40,217 nt of DNA from NCBI GenBank assembly GCA_024206195.1, contig JAAGZO010000831.1, positions 1 to 40,217 on the forward strand, read 5' to 3'. The notes under the pieces were generated by a model. It was given only the letters and a program-made list of their open reading frames with translations. It ran no database searches and was not told the DNA's origin. Below are positions 6,190 to 15,184 of the stretch, one piece after another; within the stretch, counting starts at the first letter, position 1, and the number at the start of each line of letters is the position of its first letter. This stretch comes from a bacterium. GTDB taxonomy: Archaea > Nanoarchaeota > Nanoarchaeia > Woesearchaeales > UBA10216. The position numbers were made by a program, and so were the translations under genes.

Positions 6190-6982
6190 TTTTCTTTCGG
6201 ATTAACTCTCTCAATTCAGGCATAGTCATGCTTAGACTGGCTCCGGGATCGGATTTTCGCCCCTTGGGAACAGCACATTCATCGTGACCGACTATCCATT
6301 CAATATCAAATTCAGGATTAGTATCAGCTTGCCAAAGAATGAAGTTTATCAAGGCCTCCTCTTGCCCTTTGAGCATCGTATACTCTTCATACTCACCAGC
6401 TTTTATATTATCATTATCCTTACTTTTTCTAATCTTATCAGCCCTAGGCTTAGTCTTAGAATTAAGTTTTCCCCAGTTACAAATTTCCATACCCATGCAT
6501 AAAGCTGAAACCCCAGACTTACCTTTCCACTGACTAGGACCTGCGTGATAAGCTACATCCTCATCTATATCAAAGTTGTCTGGAATATAGATTGTACCTT
6601 CCTCATCCATAACCATGCACCCGAGACCTCGCTTTGCCAAGCTGTTAACAATGCTTCGAGCACTTCTTTTTGTTCTACCACTCACAGTATAATGAACCAC
6701 CAACCCTTTAGCGAATCCTGATGGAGTTTTATATCTTCCTCTCTTCTTATATTTAATCCCAGGCAGCTTCACGATCGTTGGAATCTCGTATTTATCAAGA
6801 TCATTGATCTGCTGTTCAGTAGTGTCAGGTCTATCAGGTTCGTCGAACTCTTCTTCTATAATTAGAGCTTTCGCTTCAATCAATTTATCAGCTGCATAAT
6901 CAAGCTTCGAGTAATCACTCTCATCTATACCCTTCGTGATGCCCCAGCGAGCACTATATAAAAGATCTTTAATCTTATTCAT
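6182..6982 (-). CDS. Endolysin: zinc N-acetylmuramoyl-L-alanine amidase (266 aa)
   Basis: The C-terminal domain (residues 90-266) is an Amidase_2/PGRP fold that cuts the bond between muramic acid and the peptide in peptidoglycan. Likely zinc ligands are His97 in VVHYTVSG, His233 in VGHDECAVP and Asp245 in RKSDPG; AYHAG (His146) is also conserved in the family. The N-terminal 90 residues are helical and charged and may be a binding or spacer region. There is no signal peptide, so release needs a holin-like protein. AGAGG-like sequence (AAGAGG) lies six bases before the ATG. It is the last gene of the late arm. Family call firm. Confidence 0.92.
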   Translation of the reverse strand: MNKIKDLLYSARWGITKGIDESDYSKLDYAADKLIEAKALIIEEEFDEPDRPDTTEQQINDLDKYEIPTIVKLPGIKYKKRGRYKTPSGFAKGLVVHYTVSGRTKRSARSIVNSLAKRGLGCMVMDEEGTIYIPDNFDIDEDVAYHAGPSQWKGKSGVSALCMGMEICNWGKLNSKTKPRADKIRKSKDNDNIKAGEYEEYTMLKGQEEALINFILWQADTNPEFDIEWIVGHDECAVPKGRKSDPGASLSMTMPELRELIRKKIS

Positions 6983-6985
6983 TCA

Positions 6986-7276
6986 CTACCTCTTGTTATA
7001 ATACGTGTTACTCAAATGAGTCATAGCTTTCTTAACCCAAGTAATAAAGTCTATAACTTGATTGCCTGGTGCGCTAATATGCCTATCTAGATATTTAATA
7101 TTATCTTCGTTAGTCGTATTAAATTTTATTTTAAAACGTGTGCCTTTATGATTCTTGCAATCGAAATGTCTGACTGGCTTCATATAAACAATACAAGTGT
7201 CCATCTTCGGAGCTGGACCTATCGCACAGCCACTAAATACTACCAATATCGTTAATAAGATCATGGACTTTATCAA
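6986..7276 (-). CDS. Lysis-region lipoprotein, possible outer spanin (96 aa)
   Basis: A TTG at 7276 with GAGGGAGG six bases upstream is the best start; an ATG lies four codons downstream, and a longer ATG start at 7321 would bury the signal. The N-terminus is a lipoprotein signal ending F-S-G-C17. The mature part has two more Cys and is basic, without the proline-rich stretch of classical outer spanins. It overlaps the preceding gene by 44 bases and sits just before the endolysin, the usual place for spanin subunits. Lipoprotein is firm, spanin is inference from context. Confidence 0.75.
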   Translation of the reverse strand: MIKSMILLTILVVFSGCAIGPAPKMDTCIVYMKPVRHFDCKNHKGTRFKIKFNTTNEDNIKYLDRHISAPGNQVIDFITWVKKAMTHLSNTYYNKR

Positions 7277-7454
7277 GAATAGCCTCCCTCTCTGCGGCAG
7301 ACTCAGCACTAGAAAGCTCATCTTTAATAGTGATCGCTGCCTTGTCTAGTTCCATCATTCGGGTTCGCTTGCGAATAACCAGGATAACCTCATCGGCTAT
7401 CCTGTTTGCAAAACTTGTTAGTACTTTCGTAAGTACGCCCTCTAGAAATCCCAA
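7233..7454 (-). CDS. Hypothetical lysis-region protein (73 aa)
   Basis: The start is a TTG eight bases after AAAGGA. Residues 1-27 form an amphipathic or weakly hydrophobic helix (MGFLEGVLTKVLTSFANRI) followed by a basic patch, then two charged helices. This could associate with membrane but does not contain a clear transmembrane segment. Its 3' end overlaps the lipoprotein gene. In position it could be an accessory lysis protein such as an antiholin or inner spanin-like partner; this is a guess. Confidence 0.65.
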   Translation of the reverse strand: MGFLEGVLTKVLTSFANRIADEVILVIRKRTRMMELDKAAITIKDELSSAESAAEREAILDKVHDLINDIGSI

Positions 7455-7459
7455 AGGAA

Positions 7460-7660
7460 TTATCCTTTAAGCGCAGACTTGATAACGTTTAAAACAACAT
7501 CATCAACTTCACCGGGAATAGCTTCAGCCAACTTGTCTAGAAGATACTCTCCCTCGATCTTGATCATAACACTACCACCCTTACCGGCGTACTCTATAGC
7601 GATATCTTCGTTGATCATTTTAATAACTAACTCACCTTTTTCCATTAGTTCTTTTTCCAT
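7460..7660 (-). CDS. Hypothetical protein (66 aa)
   Basis: AAAGGAG lies shortly before the ATG. The product is a small acidic alpha/beta protein without membrane segments: a Glu/Lys-rich helix, a strand with GKGGSVMIKIEGEYLL, and a C-terminal helix. It lies between the coiled-coil membrane protein and the 73-residue protein in the lysis region. No family is recognised. Confidence 0.75.
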   Translation of the reverse strand: MEKELMEKGELVIKMINEDIAIEYAGKGGSVMIKIEGEYLLDKLAEAIPGEVDDVVLNVIKSALKG

Positions 7661-7661
7661 A

Positions 7662-7955
7662 CTAATACTCCTTTGATCTTTGGTTTAACTCGTAAACCCG
7701 TTGGTTAATCGTTTTTACTAATTCTTTAATCTCTCTTTGATTTTCTCGTATGTATCTCATGTCAGTAGAGACCTGATTGTGTCGACTGTCAACGTAGACC
7801 AACATCTCCTTTTTGACAGATTCTATCTTCTTGTCTGCATTCTGATCCATGACTCCCATCAGCACAGCAACACTTACAACCGATCCACTCGCCGCGGCGC
7901 TTGCTGTTTTCGCGCCCTGACTCTTTAACATCCATGACAAAACAGTAGTCAACAT
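7662..7955 (-). CDS. Membrane-anchored coiled-coil protein, candidate holin or inner spanin (97 aa)
   Basis: The ATG at 7955 follows GGAAGGGG by five bases and is preferred over an ATG at 7970 that lies inside the fibre gene. A short amphipathic N-terminus is followed by one hydrophobic Ala/Val-rich segment at about residues 17-37. A long charged coiled coil then runs from about 42 to 92. This topology suits an inner spanin or an accessory holin component. It is the first gene after the fibres and heads the lysis cluster. Which lysis role it has cannot be told from sequence. Confidence 0.7.
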   Translation of the reverse strand: MLTTVLSWMLKSQGAKTASAAASGSVVSVAVLMGVMDQNADKKIESVKKEMLVYVDSRHNQVSTDMRYIRENQREIKELVKTINQRVYELNQRSKEY

Positions 7956-7957
7956 GC

Positions 7958-9031
7958 TTACCCCTTCCATCCGCTTATTGGCACTCGCAGCGATGCTGAA
8001 TACCTTATTGCAGTATCCCCAAAGTTACCTATACCGCTGGTTAGACCAACGAAGTCTGGCACCTGAGTATCATTCATAACCTCCATGTAAAATTGAGTGG
8101 TGTTAAAGGCACCACAAACTCCAAGATAAGGAGCTGATGCGCCACCATCAAACACAGCACAACTACTAAAAGCTATATCACTGATACCGTTAGATCCAAC
8201 AGGCTGTAATGTTGAGTCGATCGCAAGACCTGACGGGATGGTCCAAGTATAGAACTGAGACCCTGATGAGCCCGCTGCTGTTTGCACATAACGGTAATCG
8301 ATATATAGGAAGCGTCCATCACGCCAGTAGTACGCGTTATCTGTTGTTGTCGTACCCTTGGTTCCAGTGTTCACTGATGGAACGTACGATCCTTGGATCG
8401 ATGGAATAAGCCTATCGATAATCACCCAGTTAGTAGCAGACTCGTGACAAACAATTCGTATAGTCTCACCCTGAGTGTTTAAGGTTGTTGTTGCCGATCC
8501 TCCGATAAACTCAGAGCCGTCAGCATCGATGGTGATAACGTTGAAATCAGAGCTCGTCTTCTGGATGATGATTTCCTTACCGTCGTTACCACTCACCGCA
8601 GGCAATGTTAAGGTGATAGCTCCGCCTGTTGAGCTAGCTAGAACCATGGTCTCGCTTATGGAGATTGTGCCCGTCGCCGTTTTAACTGTTGGGTTGAGCG
8701 CCCCTGCAACAACAGTCTTGGGCTCCCACTCACTGTTACTGTTGTTCCAACCAAGGAGCTGGCCGTCTGTTGGCGCGACCGTTGTCGTGTCAACATCGCT
8801 GAGATCGTTAATCTGCCTGACTGCTGACTGAGGTTCCCACTCACTGTTACTGTCATTCCAAGTCAGTACATCCTGATCGACTGGAGCTGTTGTCGTTGTA
8901 TCAACATCATTCAAATCACCTATGACTAACGTTGCAACGTAATTCTCAAGCGTTGTTCTTATCGTGTTAAACCAGGAATGCTCGATGTCCTCACCATTGC
9001 TTCTAACTGGTATACTTGCAAAAAATCCCAT
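7958..9031 (-). CDS. Tail fibre / receptor-binding protein (357 aa)
   Basis: AGGGGAT precedes the ATG. Residues 37-73 and 74-110 are two near-identical repeats (DLNDVDTTT and DLSDVDTTT, each ending SNSEWEP), a motif common in phage fibre shafts. The middle (about 115-205) is a beta-rich segment with TLPAVSGNDGKEIIIQKTSS, typical of fibre proteins. The C-terminus ends YSASLRVPISGWKG, resembling the ends of many receptor-binding domains. It follows the glycine-rich fibre gene. It probably contacts the host surface, with the C-terminal half as the binding part. A tail position is firm; the receptor is unknown. Confidence 0.8.
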   Translation of the reverse strand: MGFFASIPVRSNGEDIEHSWFNTIRTTLENYVATLVIGDLNDVDTTTTAPVDQDVLTWNDSNSEWEPQSAVRQINDLSDVDTTTVAPTDGQLLGWNNSNSEWEPKTVVAGALNPTVKTATGTISISETMVLASSTGGAITLTLPAVSGNDGKEIIIQKTSSDFNVITIDADGSEFIGGSATTTLNTQGETIRIVCHESATNWVIIDRLIPSIQGSYVPSVNTGTKGTTTTDNAYYWRDGRFLYIDYRYVQTAAGSSGSQFYTWTIPSGLAIDSTLQPVGSNGISDIAFSSCAVFDGGASAPYLGVCGAFNTTQFYMEVMNDTQVPDFVGLTSGIGNFGDTAIRYSASLRVPISGWKG

Positions 9032-9042
9032 TTTTAAATCCC

Positions 9043-10137
9043 CTATCCTACGTAGTAAAGAACGATCAAACCACTGGCGCCAGCGCCACCGTTACCACCG
9101 GTATTGTTACCAGAACCAGCACCGCCGCCGCCGCCGCCGCCTCCACCTTCAATGGTGCCTGCCGTACCTGATGTTGGAGTTGCGTTACCGCCTGTTCCGC
9201 CAGCGCCGCCAATACCAACTGCAGCGCCGCCGCCACCGCCGCCGCCGCCTGTTGAGGCCGTACCAGCTGTAGTCCCAGCGAGTCCCCCGGCTGCTCTAGG
9301 TGAAGTCTGTCCCGAGTTTCCATTTCCTGAGTTTCCAGTTGCACTGTCTGATCCAGGACCACCGTTACCGCCAAGGGCATTCAAGTTCCCACTGACGATG
9401 GACACAGCGCCGCCGTCGCCAGCAAGACCACCGGTTGTCGTATCGTTTAGAAGACCGCCGTTTCCGAAGTCCCCGCCGGGAACTGTTATCGTCCAAATGC
9501 CTGAGGTAATCGAAGTATCACCACCAACAGCACCATTACCACCGTCAAGGCTCGCGCCACCAGAGCCAGCAGCACCACCAGCCCCTACAACTAACGTCAG
9601 CGTCTCTCCTGGCGTTGTAATCAGGGACTCCATAAGAACACCCCCCCCAGCTCCGCCGCCTCCGCCGCCGCCTCCGCCGCCACCAGCACCCGTACCACCA
9701 CCAGCTCCGCCGCCGCCGCCGCCGCCGACAAGCAACGCGATAACACCAGTCGTATCTGCTGGAACTACCCATGACCCACTCGCAGTGAAGTTAACTGATT
9801 TCATCTTCGTTAGAACACCCGAGTTAGGAAAACTACTCGCAGTTATTCCGTTGGCATCTATGCGAGCAACCTCAGACGCCCCAACGTTGAATACCAGCTC
9901 GCCTGAATCATCGCTCAACGAAATACCGCTGGCAGTTGCTCCGATATTAAGAACGCCCTTGATGAATGCGTTTAACCAACCGAAAGTTGATGAACCTAGA
10001 GACCCGGCCTGGTCCGTTGCTACACCTGAGGTATTACGAGGAACATGACTGTTCGTTAACGCATCCTTGATAGCGTTGTGGTCTGTTGACGGAATGATCG
10101 TTCCATCGGTCGCCGTTGGTATGTTGTTAGTTCCCAT
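9043..10137 (-). CDS. Glycine-rich tail fibre/adhesin (364 aa)
   Basis: The first 40 residues resemble the attachment region of other phage fibres (DHNAIKDALTNSHVPRN). Residues 45-135 contain a FGWLNAFIKG segment and a FTASGSWVVP motif. Residues 138 to about 355 are a glycine-rich domain with runs of up to eleven Gly and GNGG or GGAGG repeats. This is the composition of polyglycine-II adhesin domains such as that of the S16-type tip adhesin. The C-terminus GASGLIVLYYVG matches the usual end of this domain. Glycine is encoded largely by GGC/GGT, making local GC-rich GCC repeats on the plus strand. It is a likely receptor-recognition or structural tip domain. Confidence 0.8.
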   Translation of the reverse strand: MGTNNIPTATDGTIIPSTDHNAIKDALTNSHVPRNTSGVATDQAGSLGSSTFGWLNAFIKGVLNIGATASGISLSDDSGELVFNVGASEVARIDANGITASSFPNSGVLTKMKSVNFTASGSWVVPADTTGVIALLVGGGGGGGAGGGTGAGGGGGGGGGGGAGGGVLMESLITTPGETLTLVVGAGGAAGSGGASLDGGNGAVGGDTSITSGIWTITVPGGDFGNGGLLNDTTTGGLAGDGGAVSIVSGNLNALGGNGGPGSDSATGNSGNGNSGQTSPRAAGGLAGTTAGTASTGGGGGGGGAAVGIGGAGGTGGNATPTSGTAGTIEGGGGGGGGGAGSGNNTGGNGGAGASGLIVLYYVG

Positions 10138-10140
10138 TAC

Positions 10141-11373
10141 CTAAATCTCCTTGATCTTAAAAATTAATTCTTGATTCTTCGTGTTTATATTAATGCCAAG
10201 TATCTTCATTGGCGTCTCTTTACTTATCGTTATTGAAAACTGGCCGAACCCATAACGTGACTGACCATAAACAGCTACGCCATAAATCGGTAACTCGCCA
10301 TCTGTTTCAGCTGGGGTGTATGTTGTAGGATAATCAACGCGGACTTGATCTAGCATCGTGATGTCTAGCATGTCTGGAGCAATGGAAGCTGTTAGCTGAA
10401 ACGACATCTTCTTTAACTTGAATTGTGTTCGCTGAGCGTTGAGTATCTCCTGTCTCTTCACCGTGTTTGTTATCGAGTCAAACGAGATGGACTTCTTCCT
10501 AATTCCGTTGGCTTGAATTGACTCAAGATCAGAGGCTACCAGGTTAACGTTATCCCAAGTCCAGAAGTTAAACACTTGATTCAACCCAGTGGAAACATCG
10601 CTGATCTTCTTTATATTTTCAATCCCGTCATTAGAGGCTTGGCCGATGAAAGTAAATGTCGACGCAGCACCACCATCTCTTGATCTAATAAATACAGTCT
10701 GGTTCTTGATATACATAACCGAGTTAGACTGAAATAAAAGTTCATCTAAAGATTCCTTAACAGTCTGGTTCTCAAAGTTAGCAACGTTATCTAAAGTCTG
10801 ATCTAGGCCGACGTTAATATTCACCGCACTAACAGTTAGATACTCTGTGATAGATGACTGATTGAGTATCGTCAGAAGAGCAGCTGAATAAAGGTCACCA
10901 GCGTTAAGCGAAGAAAAAGGAGTCTCTACCCCAGTGAAAATGGAATCAGTACTCAGAACTCGAAAAGACACTCTCTGGTCATCGATATCAAGCTTGGTTG
11001 CCTCATCGTTTAAAACCCCAGTGAGAACGTCAATCTCCTGATTAATACTGGCTCCATGCGAAGCACCACACACTGCGATACCGCAAACAGGACCATGATC
11101 GTGTGGACTCCACGTTAACTTGAACTGTGAACCAGCCCTTCTGGTTCTAAAAATACTCTGTAGAGTATCAACATCAGAGTACGCACCATGCTCGTTTCTC
11201 AACTTTAAACTGAATTCGTTAAAGCGAAATAATCCAACATTGAATTCGTTATTATCAATCTGCTGATTGATCGTGCCCATACTGTTGAAATCGATATCCT
11301 CAGTAACTTCGATAAAGCCTGTGAAATCTCCAGTGTCCCCTCTTGGGTTTATATAAGCTCTGAATCTAGACAT
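10141..11373 (-). CDS. Tail tip / baseplate hub-like protein (410 aa)
   Basis: This beta-rich protein follows the distal-tail-like gene with a TAATG overlap. Features are a beta-strand-rich N-terminus with SLKLRNEHGAYSD, CGIAVCGASHG and a similar IYGVAVYGQSRYG segment later, and a helical stretch at about 190-215. The order distal tail protein, hub protein, fibres is standard in siphoviruses. No large J-like or lysozyme-bearing tip protein is present, so this may be the main tip component. The assignment is by position and general composition, not by a motif. Confidence 0.55.
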   Translation of the reverse strand: MSRFRAYINPRGDTGDFTGFIEVTEDIDFNSMGTINQQIDNNEFNVGLFRFNEFSLKLRNEHGAYSDVDTLQSIFRTRRAGSQFKLTWSPHDHGPVCGIAVCGASHGASINQEIDVLTGVLNDEATKLDIDDQRVSFRVLSTDSIFTGVETPFSSLNAGDLYSAALLTILNQSSITEYLTVSAVNINVGLDQTLDNVANFENQTVKESLDELLFQSNSVMYIKNQTVFIRSRDGGAASTFTFIGQASNDGIENIKKISDVSTGLNQVFNFWTWDNVNLVASDLESIQANGIRKKSISFDSITNTVKRQEILNAQRTQFKLKKMSFQLTASIAPDMLDITMLDQVRVDYPTTYTPAETDGELPIYGVAVYGQSRYGFGQFSITISKETPMKILGININTKNQELIFKIKEI

Positions 11374-12206
11374 TATCCAATGGCCTCACGCAATCTCATG
11401 AGTATTCTTAGGCCGTTCCTATAGACTCCACTAACCCACTCAGGAGAGTAATCGTTAATGGCTCTAACCAAATAAATATCCTCGTCACGATATCCGATTC
11501 GCTGTTGACCGAACTGAGATTCTTTACCACCACTTAGCCACATGAGAACCCCACGCTTACCAAGGTAAATCTCCTCGACTATCTCCAAATCAGCATCCTT
11601 ATTCCAGTTCCTAACTGATAGATCAGCCTCGAACCCGCCGACACTCTCAACCACGTTGACCTTACCACTTAACATTGAGCTTACTTTCTTGTTAGTTGTA
11701 TGCCTTGGCTTGCGAATAACTGGCCACCCCTCGAGCTGACCTGATATTAGTTTTTCAGTTATAATAACTTGCCGCATTTTCTTATCAGCATCAGCAACGA
11801 AAGTTCCTGTAATAACTAGCTGTAGAGCTGAGGTTGTTACTGTTGGAAACTCGTGAAACGTTGTTTTCGCAGTATTACCAGTTACGTTAATAGGAGTACT
11901 GAAATCAACGTACGCTGATCCATCCCAGTACTTGAGCGTGTACCCCTTAAAGTTATGAAGAATAAATAATACAGAATCAACATCGCGCTCTTCTGTTAGA
12001 TTAAATTCAAGGACTGTTTTCGCAGCATCATTAGACCCTGTTGTTAACCAAGCTGAAACGTTGTTCCTGTTACGCAGGAAATCAACGAATGTTTGCCCGT
12101 TGTTAGTCGCTGTTGGATCGGTAACTGTTATAGAGGCCTGAACGTTTGAAATATCAAGCTTGCTCTTTTTGAAAAATCTAATCTGACCCGTGTCTGTTGA
12201 TGACAT
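11373..12206 (-). CDS. Distal tail-like protein (277 aa)
   Basis: It directly follows the tape measure gene (TAATG overlap), the usual place of the distal tail protein. Residues about 45-150 form a jelly-roll-like region (FVDFLRNRNNVSAWLTTGSN, SVLFILHNFKGYTLKYWDGS) reminiscent of galactose-binding/discoidin folds. The C-terminal part carries IRKPRHTTNKKVSSMLSG and a beta-rich end. A carbohydrate-binding-type insert is known in some distal tail proteins. The placement is reasonable; the fold is inferred. Confidence 0.55.
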   Translation of the reverse strand: MSSTDTGQIRFFKKSKLDISNVQASITVTDPTATNNGQTFVDFLRNRNNVSAWLTTGSNDAAKTVLEFNLTEERDVDSVLFILHNFKGYTLKYWDGSAYVDFSTPINVTGNTAKTTFHEFPTVTTSALQLVITGTFVADADKKMRQVIITEKLISGQLEGWPVIRKPRHTTNKKVSSMLSGKVNVVESVGGFEADLSVRNWNKDADLEIVEEIYLGKRGVLMWLSGGKESQFGQQRIGYRDEDIYLVRAINDYSPEWVSGVYRNGLRILMRLREAIG

Positions 12207-15184
12207 TAAAAACCACCTGTTCCTATCGCTCCACGCTCTTGAAGTTTTTGCTCAATAAAAGGTATCGCATCATCTGTAAATCCTACAACAACTTGTTGCG
12301 ACGTCCCAGTATCACCCTCTGGATCAACCTCTGGTCTTCCAACCGCTGTTATAAAATCAGGAGCCAATGCCTGTGGAACCACTAGCTCACCTGGCTGAAG
12401 TAGTGCTGGAATTCTATCGTTGGATCCGCCAATACCATCAGGAACAATACCACCACGCTGTGCTGAGATAACCGAAGCCGCTTGCTCAGCTCCGAACGCT
12501 GTTAACGCCGCCGCCGCTGCGATACCAAGACCAGGACCCACGATAGGAATCCCAGCTAGAGCTGAATACGCTCCAATAGCACCCTCAGCAGTCTTGATAC
12601 CTATCTGAACAAGAGAGGCCGCCTTACCAATGCTCTTCAGTTGTGAGTTTTTAGACTGAGTTAACTGTACAAGTTGTCCTGCCGTTTGATCTGCAAGCAT
12701 AACTTCTTCTGATGAGAAGAACTGATTTAATTTCGCAACAGCAGTTCCAAATTTCTGTTCATCCTTAATGAATCGATTTCTGCGAGCAATATTCTCTTTG
12801 AGCTGTTCAGCAGCGGCTTCCTTCTCAGCTTCACGCTTAGTAAGGATTGTTTCTTGAGCTTTTTGAATGTCTTGCTCATCAAGAAGATCACGCTGCTCTT
12901 CAGAAAGTTCACTGAGTTCTAATTTCAGTGCAGCTTCTTCTTCAGCTTGCTCTTGAATTCTCTCTAGTCTTGCAGCATCACGCTCTTGTTGTTTCGCTAA
13001 CTGCTCTTCAGCGTTCTGATCATTAATCGTATTAATCGAATCGAACTGGCCTTGAAGAATTTCAAGCTCTCGTTGATTCGCATCAAGTGTGACCTGTTCT
13101 TTCGCGTTAAGCTTATCTTTAGCTGATAGTTCAGCGTTTTCCTTCTCAAGATTATCAATAGATCTTAGAAGATTTAACTGAGTTTCCTTGAGCTTAATCT
13201 CATCGTCGAACGCTTTCTTTTCTTCATCGGCAAGCCTCTGAAGTTCAGCGTCCTTAATTTCAACCCTATCTAGTGCGGCTCTCTCAGCTTGCGCTGTGAG
13301 TAGTTCGTTTTGTCTTTCACGAATGTCTCTGATTCTTCGAGCGGCTTCTTCTTCTTTCTTTAATAACTCTTCCCCGCCAGAGGTATCTCGGGCTCGCTCA
13401 ACGGCCGGCGCTCTGATAGCTTCCGGTTGAGTCGTTTCAGCCACCTCTGGAGCCGGAACCTCTGGAGCCTCAGCCTCAGCAATCGAGTTGTTGTATGCTT
13501 CAGTGAAAGCCTTGCCGGCCTCGTCAGCAATCTCACTGCTCGCCTTAAGTGTCTCTGTCTTAATCTTCTCAAGACTAGCTTTAACTTTATCGACATCGAA
13601 GGTGAAGAGTCCAACAAGTAACTCAGATACTCCTTGAAGAGATCTAAAGAAAGCCGATGAGAAGTTTTCAGTAGCAGCCTTAAGAGCTGCGAACGTTCCA
13701 ACAGCCGCGGCCCTTGCTTCCTTGAAGTTCGTGATAAGTAAACTTAGAGCAACAAGCACTAAACCAATGCCGGTGGCCGCTGCGAAACCTCGAGCTGTTG
13801 TTGTCGCCGCGATAAGACCTGTTCTAAATAAAGCTATCGCTCTAGCTCCAAGACCAACTGCGAGGTTGTAAGCCTTTTGAACTTTCGTTGTGAAACCTAG
13901 AGTGGTGTTAACGACTGTTAGTATGGCTTTAAGTTTTAGATAACCAAGAGTCAGAGCTGAAACAAGAGCAACGGTTCCTGTTATTATACCACCATACTTA
14001 ATAAATAGGGCTATGCCCTTAACAAGTGAACTGTTGCTTGAGTTGTTTTCTTTTATGAAGTCTTTCAAACCAACAACAATGTCTGTATAAGCCGGGGCTA
14101 ACTCAGTACCAACAGCCGTCGCAAGATTCGTCGTAACGTTAATTAGCTTCTGTTGCTCAGACCCTGCTGTAGCGTACGCTCTAGCGGCCTCTTCATTTAG
14201 AGCCGTCGCGTTCTCAGTCTCATCATTAGCGAGCTGTAGCGCTCTACCAACAAGCTCAGAATTCTGAGCCAATACAGGTAATACCTTAAGTATCTCATCA
14301 CCTTTAAGATTAAACTGAGCTAACGCCTCGGCTGTTGAGCCACCAGCAGCTCCGATCTCACCAATACCATTCGAGAATGCCTGAAACACTCCGATGGCAT
14401 CTTTGCCGAATCTCTCTTGAAGCTCATCAGCAGCAATACCCGTGATCTGTGATAACCTTAGAAGCCCGTCGCCACCCTGCCTAATCGTATTATCGATTTC
14501 TCTAAACGCTCGCCCGACTGCGGAACCTCCAAGCTGGGCCTGAACACCAACGGACTTCAGGGCCGCTGAAAGTGCTGCGGCTTGAGCTGATGTTACTCCA
14601 AAAACAGATGTTGATCTTGACACCTCAGTGGCAACCTTAACAATCTCTGATTCAGTTGCTGCGAAGTTGTTTCCGAGGGACACGATAACTGAACCGAACG
14701 TGTCGATAGTATCAATGCTTTCGTTAGTTACGTTCAAGATACGAGTTAGAGCTGTCGCCGCTTCTTCTCCACTTAAGTCAGTGGCGACCCCCAATTTCGC
14801 CACGGTCTCAGTGAACTTCAGAAGATTCTCTTCACCTGTTACACCCAACTGACCTGCTGCTTGAGCAATACCCAGTAACTCGTTAGTAGCAACCGGTATT
14901 TCTTCAGAGAGTCGTTGAATACTTGAACCGAACTGCTCGAGTCTTTTACCTTCAAGATTCGCGGTTTTGCCGACACCGACTAGAGCTTTCTCGAAATCAA
15001 CAAAGTTTTTAAGGGCAACTGCTGCTGTTCCTGCGAATGCTGCGAACGCGACTGCTGAGACTTTCGCAACCTGCGTTAAGGACTTCTCAAGGTCCTTGGT
15101 TTTCCTTTTAACTCTGTCTAATTCATCGGTAAAATTTTTGGCTGTACCGTTAATCCGTATCAGTAATTCTTGATCTGCTGCCAT
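12206..15184 (-). CDS. Tail tape measure protein (992 aa)
   Basis: Residues 60-260 match the TP901-type tape measure core (FVDFEKALVGVGKTANLEG, AQAAGQLGVTGEENLLKF). Predicted hydrophobic segments lie at about 385-480. A long Glu/Lys/Ala/Leu-rich coiled coil spans about 590-830, and the C-terminus has GIPIVGPGLGIAAAAALTAF followed by QRGGIVPDGIGG, typical of tape measures. By the usual ruler relation of about 0.15 nm per residue, the tail would be close to 150 nm. The gene overlaps the GT frame by 35 bases. The hydrophobic part may act in the inner membrane during DNA entry. Confidence 0.93.
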   Translation of the reverse strand: MAADQELLIRINGTAKNFTDELDRVKRKTKDLEKSLTQVAKVSAVAFAAFAGTAAVALKNFVDFEKALVGVGKTANLEGKRLEQFGSSIQRLSEEIPVATNELLGIAQAAGQLGVTGEENLLKFTETVAKLGVATDLSGEEAATALTRILNVTNESIDTIDTFGSVIVSLGNNFAATESEIVKVATEVSRSTSVFGVTSAQAAALSAALKSVGVQAQLGGSAVGRAFREIDNTIRQGGDGLLRLSQITGIAADELQERFGKDAIGVFQAFSNGIGEIGAAGGSTAEALAQFNLKGDEILKVLPVLAQNSELVGRALQLANDETENATALNEEAARAYATAGSEQQKLINVTTNLATAVGTELAPAYTDIVVGLKDFIKENNSSNSSLVKGIALFIKYGGIITGTVALVSALTLGYLKLKAILTVVNTTLGFTTKVQKAYNLAVGLGARAIALFRTGLIAATTTARGFAAATGIGLVLVALSLLITNFKEARAAAVGTFAALKAATENFSSAFFRSLQGVSELLVGLFTFDVDKVKASLEKIKTETLKASSEIADEAGKAFTEAYNNSIAEAEAPEVPAPEVAETTQPEAIRAPAVERARDTSGGEELLKKEEEAARRIRDIRERQNELLTAQAERAALDRVEIKDAELQRLADEEKKAFDDEIKLKETQLNLLRSIDNLEKENAELSAKDKLNAKEQVTLDANQRELEILQGQFDSINTINDQNAEEQLAKQQERDAARLERIQEQAEEEAALKLELSELSEEQRDLLDEQDIQKAQETILTKREAEKEAAAEQLKENIARRNRFIKDEQKFGTAVAKLNQFFSSEEVMLADQTAGQLVQLTQSKNSQLKSIGKAASLVQIGIKTAEGAIGAYSALAGIPIVGPGLGIAAAAALTAFGAEQAASVISAQRGGIVPDGIGGSNDRIPALLQPGELVVPQALAPDFITAVGRPEVDPEGDTGTSQQVVVGFTDDAIPFIEQKLQERGAIGTGGF

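Noticed and set aside
9104..10048. Long plus-strand proline-rich open frame opposite the glycine-rich fibre gene
   Set aside because: It is the complement of glycine codons; it lacks a ribosome binding site and lies against a well-supported fibre gene.
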